Of a stretch of DNA of 64,000 bases, positions 55,522-63,941 are shown piece by piece. Source of the DNA: Tomitella biformata AHU 1821 (GTDB taxonomy: Bacteria > Actinomycetota > Actinomycetes > Mycobacteriales > Mycobacteriaceae); the NCBI RefSeq assembly GCF_000524475.1, contig NZ_BAVQ01000025.1, positions 37,516 to 101,515 of the forward strand, written 5' to 3'. Within the stretch, counting starts at the first letter, position 1; every line of letters starts with the position of its first letter. The notes beneath the pieces are model-generated. The model did no database searches. It saw nothing but the letters and a program-made list of their open reading frames with translations, and was not told where the DNA came from. A program made the translations under genes and the position numbers.

Positions 55522-56370
55522 CACCCGGCACGCGTTCTGGTGCAGGAACTTCGGCCACACATGGTCGGCGAATGGCACCGCGGGCAGCTCCGCGCGGATG
55601 CGCTCGAGCGAGAGCCCGGCCGGGAAGTAGCCGGCGTAGATAATCTTGTCCGCGCCCCGGGTGTTGGCGTAGTCGACGACGGCCTTCGGGTAGTGCTTGG
55701 GCGCGAAGGCCGAGGTGGAGTAGTACAGGTTGGGCCACTTGAGCATCAGCTTGATCGCGAGGTCCTCCCATGGTTCGCAGCCGTGCCGGGTGACGAGGAC
55801 CAGGTCAGGAAAGTCGAACATGACGTCGTCGATCAGGCCCACATACTGCGGGGCCGAGCGCACTCGTGGGCCCGCGATGCCGGCGGTGGCGAAGATGGGG
55901 ATGCCGAGCTCGACGCACTTGGCGTAGATGGGGTACATCTGCGGATCGTTCAGCGCCACTTGGGGAAACGTGCCCGCGGCGAAGGAGGTGACCGAGCGTA
56001 TGCCGAACTCCTCATGCTCGCGGATCATCGTTCGTAGCGTGCCCATGATGTCGTTGGGGTCCACACTTGTGCCCTGCGGGATGAACCGGTCGGGGTGTGT
56101 GCGCACCGCCCGTCTGCCGGATTCCGTTGCCACGCTGACCATCCCGAGGGTGATGCCGTGCAGGTCCATCTCATGCAACGTCACGGACACGGGATCGGCG
56201 GTGTCAAGGCCCCTCGGCACGCCCTTGAACATGTACTCGGCGGGGAACTCGAACTCCTCGCGGCTCTGGCGGTCTTTAGTCTGCGCGGTGATGAAGTCGT
56301 ACTCCCCGCCGCCCGCCTCGCGGAAGCCGATGAGTGTGTCCACGATCGGCGAATCTGTCGGAAAACCCAT
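55498..56370 (-). CDS. Amidohydrolase-2 family protein (ACMSD-like TIM barrel)
   Basis: 290 residues from the ATG at 56370, with GAGGA upstream. Barrel blocks: FIPQGTSVDPNDIMGTLRTM, AAGTFPQVALNDPQMYPIYA, LVTRHGCEPWEDLAIKLML and YSTSAFAPKHYPKAVVDYAN. The N-terminal HxH metal motif usual in this superfamily is absent: the strand reads SPIVDTLIGFREAG. Whether it still binds metal is unclear. The subfamily is common in actinobacteria. Confidence 0.8.
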   Translation of the reverse strand: MGFPTDSPIVDTLIGFREAGGGEYDFITAQTKDRQSREEFEFPAEYMFKGVPRGLDTADPVSVTLHEMDLHGITLGMVSVATESGRRAVRTHPDRFIPQGTSVDPNDIMGTLRTMIREHEEFGIRSVTSFAAGTFPQVALNDPQMYPIYAKCVELGIPIFATAGIAGPRVRSAPQYVGLIDDVMFDFPDLVLVTRHGCEPWEDLAIKLMLKWPNLYYSTSAFAPKHYPKAVVDYANTRGADKIIYAGYFPAGLSLERIRAELPAVPFADHVWPKFLHQNACRVLGLPSIG

Positions 56371-56471
56371 ACTGTCCTCTCGTCCGCTGCAACCAATACC
56401 CAACCGATCATCACACTGGCACACGGTCCGCTACCGTCACTGTCAGCAATCCCGCCTACCGGAGGTGACCC

Positions 56472-57341
56472 ATGGCCCCGCTGTCACGTCGTGGATTCCT
56501 GGCGGGCCTGGGCGGCCTCGGCACCGCGGCGGTGCTCGCCAGCTGCGGATATTTCCGTCCCGGCGATACCCTGCAGCGGGCGCGCGACGCCGGGTTCATC
56601 ACCGTCGGGCACTCGGGCATCGCGCCGTTCAGCTTCTACGACGAGTCGCTGGCCGGGCCCAATCCCCTGACCGGCGCCGCCGTCGCGGTCGACCGCGCGG
56701 TCTTCGCCAAGCTCGGCGTCCCAGAGGTGCGAGGCGTGTCCACGCAGCTGGCCGACCTCATCCCGGGACTGCTGGCCGGCCGATACGACGCGATCTGCAC
56801 CAACCTCGCGATCACGCCCGGCCGCTGCCCACTGGTGGCCTTCGGCGAGCCGGTCTTCCGCAGCGAGCCCGCCCTGCTGGTGCCCGCGGGCAACCCGATG
56901 AGGCTCTCCGACTACGAGTCCGCGCTGCTCGCGCCCGCCCGCGTCGGCGCGATCACGGGGTCCATCGAAGCCGAGCAGTTGGCGGCATTGGGCATCGTGA
57001 GCACCAGCGTCGACACTCCCGCCGCCGCGATGGTCGCCATGCGGGATCAGCGGGTCGACGCGTGCGCGCTCAACGCCGTCGCACTGGCCTGGATGGTCGA
57101 GCACGACGCGCTCTCTCCCGTCGAGGTGACCAGCCGATTCACCCCCGTGCTCGACGGCGCCGCATGGCTGGGCGCCAGCGCCACGGCCTTCCGCCCCGCG
57201 GACACCACTCTGCTCCAGGCCTACAACGAGCAGCTCGCCAAGCTCGACCCGGTCAAGATCCTCTCCCTCACAGGAGAGTTCGGCATCGCCGAAGGGGATC
57301 TGCCGGAGCCGTGGATGAGCACCGCCGCGCTCTGCGGCTAG
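56472..57341 (+). CDS. ABC transporter substrate-binding lipoprotein, family 3 (EhuB-like)
   Basis: 289 residues. Twin-arginine-like signal LSRRGFLAGLGGLG and lipobox LASC (Cys25). The mature part, GFITVGHSGIAPFSFYDESL, VPEVRGVSTQLADLIPGLLA and GRYDAICTNLAITPGRCP, matches ectoine/hydroxyectoine-binding EhuB. Ectoine import is therefore a fair guess. No permease or ATPase gene is adjacent. Its stop overlaps the convergent DsbA-like gene by 4 bp. Confidence 0.82.
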   Translation: MAPLSRRGFLAGLGGLGTAAVLASCGYFRPGDTLQRARDAGFITVGHSGIAPFSFYDESLAGPNPLTGAAVAVDRAVFAKLGVPEVRGVSTQLADLIPGLLAGRYDAICTNLAITPGRCPLVAFGEPVFRSEPALLVPAGNPMRLSDYESALLAPARVGAITGSIEAEQLAALGIVSTSVDTPAAAMVAMRDQRVDACALNAVALAWMVEHDALSPVEVTSRFTPVLDGAAWLGASATAFRPADTTLLQAYNEQLAKLDPVKILSLTGEFGIAEGDLPEPWMSTAALCG

Positions 57342-58072
57342 CTGGTCAGCTCGGCGACCCAGTCCCGGTTTGTGAAGTCCAGGGCTTCCGTCCCGGCGAA
57401 TACAGACGGCGTGCTTACCTTGCCGTCGTTCTTCCCTGCCAGGTCCGCGGAGCTCGACGTCGCCGCGGCTGCGCCCTGGTCCAGGTTGGCGCCGGTCGCG
57501 ACGCACTCGAGGACCTGCTCGGACGCGCCCGCCGCCGAGGCGATGGCCGACAAGTGGCCATTGGACAGGTCGTCGGAGCCGCCCATCTTGGGCTGCATGT
57601 TGAACAGGGCGCTGTGGAAGCCGACGAACTGCGCGGCGTCCCCGCCCTCGGCCACGCACAGCGAGGCCGCGGCGGCGCGCGTCGAGAAGTCGCCGCTGGC
57701 CGAGCGCTCCGCGAGGAAGTCCAGCGTGTGATAGCGCACGGCCAGGTCGCCCGCCGTGATCGCCTTCTCGATGTCGCTGCCGTAGGCGCTGTCGAATGTT
57801 GCACACGCGGGGCACAGGGGGTCGACGTAGACGTCAATGGCGGTGCCCGCATTCGCCTGCCCCACCTGGACCACGCCTTGGTCCTGCACCGCGATCGCGA
57901 CCTCAGGCCCAAACGCCGGCAATGCAACGTCGGAGACCAGGAACTTCTCGTCAGAGTCGGCCGCGGCGGTGGCCGGTGCTGCCCCCTCCGATCCGCTGGA
58001 GCACGCGCCGAGCACGAGTGCTCCGGCGACGGTAAGTCCGGAAAACATCAGACGAGTGCGTGAAAGCCGCAT
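57338..58072 (-). CDS. DsbA-like thioredoxin-fold lipoprotein
   Basis: 244 residues from the ATG at 58072 (AAAGGA upstream); an earlier ATG at 58105 would spoil the signal peptide. Lipobox LGAC after SGLTVAGALV. The DsbA-type fold has active site DPLCPACATFD (CPAC) and cis-Pro region VSTPSVFAG. It is attached to the outside of the membrane and probably forms or repairs disulfides in exported proteins. This family is widespread in mycolata. Confidence 0.85.
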   Translation of the reverse strand: MRLSRTRLMFSGLTVAGALVLGACSSGSEGAAPATAAADSDEKFLVSDVALPAFGPEVAIAVQDQGVVQVGQANAGTAIDVYVDPLCPACATFDSAYGSDIEKAITAGDLAVRYHTLDFLAERSASGDFSTRAAAASLCVAEGGDAAQFVGFHSALFNMQPKMGGSDDLSNGHLSAIASAAGASEQVLECVATGANLDQGAAAATSSSADLAGKNDGKVSTPSVFAGTEALDFTNRDWVAELTS

Positions 58073-58225
58073 CGGGTCAATCCTTTTCACAGTCGGGAGC
58101 ATCACCGGAGATGGTGAATGATTACCCAGGCGCCTATCACCGACGACGCCGTGGAGTCCCGATGCTACGCAAACTGGTCCGTGCCGGACCTACAGTTCAT
58201 TCGCGTCCGCGGGTTAGCGCCGTCA

Positions 58226-58987
58226 TCAGCTCCAGCGGGCCTGGCCGCCGTCGAGCGGGATCGTCGCGCCGGTGAGGTAGCGGGCGTCGGGGCCGCAGAG
58301 GAACACGACCGCGCGGCCGATGTCCTCCTCGCACTCCCCGATGCGGCCCAGTGGGATGGTCTTGACGAACTCGGCCGCCTCCTCCGGACGGTTCTCGGTC
58401 CACCACTTCAGGCCCGGCGACATCGCGTGCGGGGCAACGGCGTTCACGCGGATGCCGTCGGGGCCCCACTCGGAGGCGGCGGTGCGGCTGAACGAGCGCA
58501 TCGCCTCCTTCGAGGCGGCGTACGCGCCGTAGCCGGACACGTCCCAGCGCACAGCGGCCGACGTGACCATGTTGATGATCGAGCCGCCGCCGCGGGCCTT
58601 CATGTGCGGGTGGCAGGCGCGCATCAGGTGCAGTGCGGCCAGTGGGCCGGTGTTGAAGGCCAGCTCGACGGCGGCCAGGTCGATATCGAGCAGGCTGCCG
58701 AGCGCGCTGGAGTTGGCATTGTTGACCAGGATGTCGACGCCGCCGAACAGGTCGACGGTCTTCGCCACCGCGGGCTCGAGCGCGTCGAGCTTGCTGACAT
58801 CGCACGTGATCGGCTCGGCGCGCACGCCCAGCTTCACCAGCTCCGCGCAGGTGTCCACGAGCTTGCGCTCGGTGCGGCCCAGGACCGCGATCGACGCGCC
58901 CTCCTTGGCCAATGCGAACGCGATGCCCTGCCCAATCCCTTGGCCAGCGCCGGTGATCAGCGCGACCTTGCCATCGAGAGTGCCCAT
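58226..58987 (-). CDS. SDR family oxidoreductase
   Basis: 253 residues from the ATG at 58987 (MGTLDGKVALITGAGQGIGQ). NNAN replaces NNAG in ILVNNANSSALG; the catalytic Ser is in NMVTSAA and Tyr-x3-Lys in GAYAASK. C-terminal GATIPLDGGQARWS is standard. It is divergent from the SDR-FadD pair 150 bp away. Substrate unknown; context suggests acyl-CoA or steroid metabolism. Confidence 0.86.
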   Translation of the reverse strand: MGTLDGKVALITGAGQGIGQGIAFALAKEGASIAVLGRTERKLVDTCAELVKLGVRAEPITCDVSKLDALEPAVAKTVDLFGGVDILVNNANSSALGSLLDIDLAAVELAFNTGPLAALHLMRACHPHMKARGGGSIINMVTSAAVRWDVSGYGAYAASKEAMRSFSRTAASEWGPDGIRVNAVAPHAMSPGLKWWTENRPEEAAEFVKTIPLGRIGECEEDIGRAVVFLCGPDARYLTGATIPLDGGQARWS

Positions 58988-59140
58988 CGTAGTGCTCCCA
59001 CCTGTCGAATGTGCCGGCGCTAGAGGTCCGGCGCCCGATGGGATCACGCTAAATTACCTAGCAGTTGCTTGGTAGGGTCCATCCCATTGGTCGGATGCGC
59101 ACCGGCCCCTCTCTGACGCCCTCCTGGAAGCGAGAATCCC

Positions 59141-59923
59141 TTGAGCTACCCCAATCCGATCGACTTCGCCGGCCGCGTCGCCATCGTCACCGGCGGCACC
59201 AAGGGGATCGGCTTCGTGATCGCAGAACACCTGCTGCAGGCCGGCGCAACGGTCATCGTGTGCGGGCGCAACGAGCCCGAAGCCCTGCCCACCGTCGATG
59301 GCCGCAGCGCCGAGTTCCGCGCCCTCGATGTGCGCGACGCGGACGCCGCGAAGGCCATGGTCGACGAGGTCGCCGCCACGCACGGCCGCCTCGACGTGCT
59401 GGTCAACAACGCGGGCGGCTCCCCCGACGCAGATGCGGCCACGGTCTCGCCCCGCTTCGTCGACGCCATCGTCAAGCTGAACCTGCTTGCCCCCTTCTAC
59501 CTCGCGCAGGCCGCCAACGCGGTGATGCAGCAGCAGGAGGACGGCGGCTCCATCGTCAACATCGGCTCCGTCTCCGCCCATGACCCCCAGCCCGGCACCG
59601 CCGCCTATTCCGCCGCGAAGGCCGGCCTGCTGATGCTAAGCAACTCCCTCGCCCTGGAGTGGGCGCCGAAGGTCCGCGTCAATCACATCACCACCGGCCT
59701 GATCATGACCGAGGCCGCGGCCTCCGGCTATGGCGAGAACGGCGGCGCGGCACTGTCGAAGATCATCCCCATGAAGCGCATGGCGGTTCCGGCCGATGTG
59801 GCCAAGACCTGCCTGTTCCTGTCCAGCGACCTCGGCGCGTACCTCAACGGCGTGGACATCGCAGTGCACGGCGGCGGCGAGTACCCGGGCCGTTTCCTGC
59901 TGACCCGCGACCAGGGCGAGTGA
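59141..59923 (+). CDS. SDR family oxidoreductase
   Basis: 260 residues starting at a TTG (MSYPNPIDFAGRVAIVTGGT), with GGAAGCGAG upstream. TGGTKGIG cofactor loop, NNAGGSPDA, IGSVSAHD with the catalytic Ser, and AAYSAAK. It overlaps the FadD-like gene by 4 bp (GTGA), so the two proteins work in one pathway. This repeats the SDR-then-FadD17 arrangement at 770-3471. Confidence 0.87.
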   Translation: MSYPNPIDFAGRVAIVTGGTKGIGFVIAEHLLQAGATVIVCGRNEPEALPTVDGRSAEFRALDVRDADAAKAMVDEVAATHGRLDVLVNNAGGSPDADAATVSPRFVDAIVKLNLLAPFYLAQAANAVMQQQEDGGSIVNIGSVSAHDPQPGTAAYSAAKAGLLMLSNSLALEWAPKVRVNHITTGLIMTEAAASGYGENGGAALSKIIPMKRMAVPADVAKTCLFLSSDLGAYLNGVDIAVHGGGEYPGRFLLTRDQGE

Positions 59924-61497
59924 CCGCCCCGATGACGACCACCTTCGGCGAGCTCATCGCCGCCCGCGCCGACGACGACAGCCCCGCGCTGCACTTCCAG
60001 GACCAATCCTGGACTTGGCGCGAGGTGGTGTCCGAGTCCCGCGCCCGCGCCAATCTCGCCGCGTCCCTGCGCAAGCCGGGCCCGTGGCACATCGGCCTGC
60101 TGCTGCAGAACTCGCCGGAGAACCTGTTCTGGCTACTGGCCGCGGGTCTCTCGGGCGCGACGGTCGTGGGCATCAACCCGACCCGGCGCGGCGAGTCGCT
60201 TGCCCGTGATATCAATTTCACCGACTGCCAGCTCATCGTCACCGACGGCGCGCTCCGCCCGCTGCTCGACGGGCTCGAGCTCAATTGCGCGCCCGAGAAC
60301 ATCCTGATCAGCGACGCCCCCGATTTCAGCACCGCGGCCCCGGTGGCCGAGTTCCCCACGCCGACGGCGAAAACCGTTTTCTCGCTGGTGTTCACATCCG
60401 GCACCACGTCGGCGCCGAAAGCCGTGGTCTGCACGCAGGGCCGTCTCGGCACCATCGCGCTGCAGCAGGTCGAGCGCCGAGGACTCACACGCGACGACGT
60501 GTTCTACGTCGTCATGCCGATGTTCCACTCGAACGCGATCATGGCCGGCATCGCGCCCGCGATCGCCACCGGCGGGCAAATGGCGTTGCGCGCCAAGTTC
60601 TCCGCGTCCGGATGGATCCAGGATGTGCGCCGCTACGGCGTCACCTTCTTCAACTACGTCGGCAAGCCGCTCAATTACATCCTCGCCACCCCCGCGCGTG
60701 CCGACGACGCGGAGAACACGCTGCGCATCGCGTTCGGCAACGAGGCCAACGAGGCGGACATCGACACGTTCGCCCGCCGCTTCGGCTGCGTCGTCCTAGA
60801 TTCCTACGGCACCAGCGAGGGCGGGATGCGCATCAACCGTGTGCCTGAGATGCCCTCCGGCTCACTGGGTTTGGCGGACGAGGGCACGATCGTGATCGAC
60901 CCCGACACCCTGGCTGAGTGCCCGCCCGCTGAGTTCGACGCGAATGGCCAGCTGCTCAACGCAGACGTCGCGATCGGCGAGATCGTCAATACCCGCACCG
61001 CTCCCCAGTTCGAGGGGTACTACAAGAACCCCGAGGCCGATGCGGAGCGTATTCGCGACGGCATCTTCTGGTCCGGCGACCTCGCCTACCGCGATGCCGA
61101 CGGCTTCTGGTTCTTCGCCGGCCGCACCTCTGACCGGCTGCGCGTCGATGGCGAGAACTTCGCCGCGGCCCCCGTCGAGCGGCTACTCTCGCGATACGCG
61201 CCGTTCAACCACGTCGCCGTCTACGCGGTCCCGGACCCCCTCGTGGGCGACCAGGTGATGGTGGCCGTCGAGCTGTATCCCGACACCGAGTTCGACCCGG
61301 CCGGGTTCGCGGAGTTCCTTGCCGCGCAGCAGGATCTCGGCACCAAGTGGGCGCCGAAGTTCATCCGCATCACCGACGCGCTCCCCCGCACGCCCACAAG
61401 CAAGGTGATCAAGCGGACGTTGCAGGCCGAGGGCACCAACGTGACGGACACGCTGTGGTTGCGACCGGGCAACGCATTGGCGTACGAGCTGGTCTAG
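59920..61497 (+). CDS. Acyl-CoA synthetase, FadD17-like (second copy)
   Basis: 525 residues from the GTG at 59920 (overlaps the SDR stop); an ATG at 59932 is also possible. ANL motifs: SLVFTSGTTSAPKAVVCTQG, MPMFHSNAIMAG, LDSYGTSEGG, FWSGDLAYRD and C-terminal TPTSKVIKR with the catalytic Lys. The same FQDQSWTWREVV opening as the first copy and KFSASGWIQDVRRYGVTFFN are close to FadD17. It is closer to mycobacterial FadD17 in the ISD/VCT regions than I can rank exactly by eye. The acid it activates is unknown. Confidence 0.85.
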   Translation: MTAPMTTTFGELIAARADDDSPALHFQDQSWTWREVVSESRARANLAASLRKPGPWHIGLLLQNSPENLFWLLAAGLSGATVVGINPTRRGESLARDINFTDCQLIVTDGALRPLLDGLELNCAPENILISDAPDFSTAAPVAEFPTPTAKTVFSLVFTSGTTSAPKAVVCTQGRLGTIALQQVERRGLTRDDVFYVVMPMFHSNAIMAGIAPAIATGGQMALRAKFSASGWIQDVRRYGVTFFNYVGKPLNYILATPARADDAENTLRIAFGNEANEADIDTFARRFGCVVLDSYGTSEGGMRINRVPEMPSGSLGLADEGTIVIDPDTLAECPPAEFDANGQLLNADVAIGEIVNTRTAPQFEGYYKNPEADAERIRDGIFWSGDLAYRDADGFWFFAGRTSDRLRVDGENFAAAPVERLLSRYAPFNHVAVYAVPDPLVGDQVMVAVELYPDTEFDPAGFAEFLAAQQDLGTKWAPKFIRITDALPRTPTSKVIKRTLQAEGTNVTDTLWLRPGNALAYELV

Positions 61498-62063
61498 CCC
61501 GGCAGAAGGCCCGCGACGAGATCGTCAATGATCTCGTCGGTCGGCGTCCCCTCATCGATCGGCGTCGTCAGCCGGTCGAACAGCAAACCCTCGATCGCAT
61601 AGTGGAACAGTGCGACCTCGCGACGACCGCCGGGCAACCCTGCGGCGTCGTTGAAGGCGACGTCCGCCGCGAAAGCCTCGCGCTGCCAGTCCCCCATGAC
61701 CTTGGCGATCTCGGGCCGCCTGGTCGCCTCTAGACGCAGTTCGTATAGCGCCACCGCGACTTTTCGGTTGCCCAGCAGCCGGGTCACGATGTCCCGCATG
61801 TACGCGGCGAACAGCTCCCGGGTCGGCTCTCGGCCAGCAAGCTCCCGCAGCACCTCTGGCCGCGGGGCGAGGCGCTCCCCGATCCGCTCGACGAGGCCGG
61901 CTACCAGCGCGTCCCGGGTAGCGAAGTAGTTCGAGGTGGTGCCGGCGGGGACGCCCGCCGCCTTATCGATGCCGCGATGGGTGAGCCCGCGCGCACCCTC
62001 GTCCGCCAGCAGTTCGAGCCCCGCGTCGGTCAACCGCGCCCGCCGCTCGTCATTTCTCGCCAT
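61494..62063 (-). CDS. TetR family transcriptional regulator
   Basis: 189 residues. Helix-turn-helix GARGLTHRGIDKAAGVPAGT then TSNYFATRDALV, the TetR_C_31 type subgroup. It is divergent from the reductase gene at 62141 with a 77-bp gap that holds two tandem operator-like repeats. Its 3' end overlaps the FadD-like gene by 4 bp. It most likely represses itself and the reductase. Confidence 0.88.
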   Translation of the reverse strand: MARNDERRARLTDAGLELLADEGARGLTHRGIDKAAGVPAGTTSNYFATRDALVAGLVERIGERLAPRPEVLRELAGREPTRELFAAYMRDIVTRLLGNRKVAVALYELRLEATRRPEIAKVMGDWQREAFAADVAFNDAAGLPGGRREVALFHYAIEGLLFDRLTTPIDEGTPTDEIIDDLVAGLLPG

Positions 62064-62080
62064 GCGCCCACCCTAGACCA

Positions 62081-62128
62081 AACCACTACAGCCGTTGTAG
62101 TCTACTTCAACCACTACGTCCGTCGTGC
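62081..62128. promoter_or_regulatory. Two tandem TetR operator-like sites
   Basis: AACCACTACAGCCGTTGTAG (62081-62100) and AACCACTACGTCCGTCGTGC (62109-62128) repeat with a 28-bp period. The first contains the inverted repeat CTACA-N5-TGTAG. They lie between the divergent tetR and reductase starts. Confidence 0.65.
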
Positions 62129-62140
62129 TTAGGAGTCACC

Positions 62141-62722
62141 ATGCGAGAGCTCACCTATTTCGTCGCCGTCAGCCTCGACGGGTACATCGCGGCCCCCGGC
62201 CACGACTTCGCGGACTTCCCGACAGCGGGCGATCACATCGACGTGATCACACGGGACTACACCGACACCATCAACGCGCCGGCCCAGCAGGCCCTGGGGC
62301 TCCGCTCCGACCAATCCCGCTTCGACACGGTGCTGATGGGCTGGAACACCTACGGCGTCGGCCTCCCCTACGGAGTGGACAGTCCCTACCCACACCTGCG
62401 GCAATACGTGTTCTCCCGCCGCCAGCGGGCCGCCCCCGACGGCGTGACCGTGACGGCCGAATCGCCCGCCGAGGTCGCCCGGACGCTCAAGGCGGAGGAT
62501 GCCGGCAGCGGCATCTGGCTCTGCGGCGGCGGGCAGATCGCGTCCGCCCTAATCGGCCAGATCGACCGACTGATCCTGAAGGTCAACCCAATCCTGCTCG
62601 GCGGCGGCGTTCCACTGTTCGCCGACCGCGGCCATGATCTTCGGCAGGCGACGATGCTCGCCAGCACCGCCTTTCGGTCAGGGGTGATCTTCAACGAGTA
62701 TCAGCTAGAACCTGCTAGCTAG
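62141..62722 (+). CDS. Dihydrofolate reductase family protein (RibD C-terminal-like)
   Basis: 193 residues. RibD_C/DHFR fold: YFVAVSLDGYIAAPGHDFAD at the N-terminus, VLMGWNTYGVG, IWLCGGGQIASALIGQIDRL and VNPILLGGGVPLF. These proteins are NADPH-binding reductases of unknown substrate; they are often paired with a TetR regulator as here. Ribosome site AGGAG, 6 bp before ATG. Confidence 0.85.
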   Translation: MRELTYFVAVSLDGYIAAPGHDFADFPTAGDHIDVITRDYTDTINAPAQQALGLRSDQSRFDTVLMGWNTYGVGLPYGVDSPYPHLRQYVFSRRQRAAPDGVTVTAESPAEVARTLKAEDAGSGIWLCGGGQIASALIGQIDRLILKVNPILLGGGVPLFADRGHDLRQATMLASTAFRSGVIFNEYQLEPAS

Positions 62723-62745
62723 ACCACGTCGGCCTCTGGTGTGGT

Positions 62746-63261
62746 CTACGGCGACGGCGCAGAGTCAACCAGCAATTCGACCAGGAGGAGTTGCACGCGA
62801 TAGCTCCACACCGCGTGGTCCAACTCCTCGACCACAAGCTCGTCGACAGACTCTTCCAGCTCCTCGAACACCGCGGTCTCCGGCAGCGGCACTGGCACTA
62901 TCCAGCCGTCGGTGACGGTACCGGGGTCGCCGATCATGCAGGTGATCAGCCGGATGCGGGTGACAGTGCCGGTGGTGGCTGGCCCCGATCGACGGTCTGT
63001 CAGGAGCAGTGGACCGGACAATTCGAGAGAGGCCCCGTCTGGCATCGAGTCCTGCCCCGTATAAATCTCGACGGAGAGGTTCCCCGAGACACCCAGTGCG
63101 CCTCGTTGCTCTACGACGGGCCGCCAAGCCGGGGCCATAAACTCATGCCACCCGCACACGCGCGCGCTCCAGAACAGCTGCCACGCCACCTCGTCGCCGA
63201 CTCGGAAGTGGGGCAGCGACGACGAGCCGTCGATGAGGACGGGAACCGTGGAGACGCTCAT
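62746..63261 (-). CDS. Hypothetical protein
   Basis: 171 residues, no family recognised. The N-terminal part (FRVGDEVAWQLFWSARVCGW) looks like a beta-rich fold; a Trp-rich stretch and an acidic C-terminus (EELEESVDELVVEELDHAVW) are notable. No signal peptide or membrane segment. It follows the next gene on the minus strand by 44 bp and probably shares its transcript. Confidence 0.6.
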   Translation of the reverse strand: MSVSTVPVLIDGSSSLPHFRVGDEVAWQLFWSARVCGWHEFMAPAWRPVVEQRGALGVSGNLSVEIYTGQDSMPDGASLELSGPLLLTDRRSGPATTGTVTRIRLITCMIGDPGTVTDGWIVPVPLPETAVFEELEESVDELVVEELDHAVWSYRVQLLLVELLVDSAPSP

Positions 63262-63305
63262 CTACACCTCCGGACGGAGGCTGGGCCGAGCAACGCCGCT
63301 CGCGG

Positions 63306-63863
63306 TCACGACGGAGGCCCCGCCAGCGGTGGAAAGCGATCCGGCCGCGGATCATCGCCCGCCCAGTATTCGGCTCCCGTGTCCCACCGGGGCCGCACCC
63401 GAACATGGGGTGCACGTGCTCGTGCCCAGAACAGAGCCTCCTCGAGAGTGGCGAACTCCGGCGAGGTCTCATAGGACTCGTCCCCTGGATCGCCCCCACC
63501 CCAGGATCCTTGGTAAATACCCCGGTGCTCATCCTCCGTCGGGTTGCCGTCCCGCTCACGTTCGGAGTATGGGGTGAAGGTCTGACGCCACACAATCAGC
63601 ACCGCTCCACGACGCCCGATGTGCGCCAGGAAATCTCCGGCGATGTTGAGCAGCCGTCTCGCCTCGGCCTTGTCGCGGACGGCGGGCCGGGGATCGGCCA
63701 CCACGAGTGCGAGTGCGTCGCAGACGTCGGCGACATGGCCATCATCGAGCGGTTGGTAGGTGAACGCCTCGATGATCCTGTGGCGCAGGTCCGCCAGCCC
63801 GCCGGAAAGCAGGTCCTCCGCAAACGCCTCGGCTGGCTCGTCGAACACGGTGATCCGTCCCAT
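63306..63863 (-). CDS. Hypothetical protein
   Basis: 185 residues from the ATG at 63863 (a GTG two codons earlier is possible). No family recognised. A helical N-terminal half (VFDEPAEAFAEDLLSGGLAD, NIAGDFLAHIGRRGAVLIVW) is followed by a Gly/Asp-rich stretch (YQGSWGGGDPGDESYETSPE) and TLEEALFWARARAPHVRVRP. It could pair with the other unknown protein; contact-system immunity proteins sometimes look like this, but nothing proves it. Confidence 0.6.
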   Translation of the reverse strand: MGRITVFDEPAEAFAEDLLSGGLADLRHRIIEAFTYQPLDDGHVADVCDALALVVADPRPAVRDKAEARRLLNIAGDFLAHIGRRGAVLIVWRQTFTPYSERERDGNPTEDEHRGIYQGSWGGGDPGDESYETSPEFATLEEALFWARARAPHVRVRPRWDTGAEYWAGDDPRPDRFPPLAGPPS

Positions 63864-63924
63864 CGCCACACCGTAGCGAAGGGATGAGGCCTGGGTGGTC
63901 CTACGGCAAATATCCCGCCCACGG

Positions 63925-63941
63925 CACGGGAGAGTCCCGTG
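63925..63941. repeat. Short hairpin upstream of the last gene
   Basis: CACGGGA-GAG-TCCCGTG, a 7-bp stem with a 3-base loop, 62 bp before the last minus-strand gene. The stretch from 63870 to 64000 otherwise shows no gene. Confidence 0.4.
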
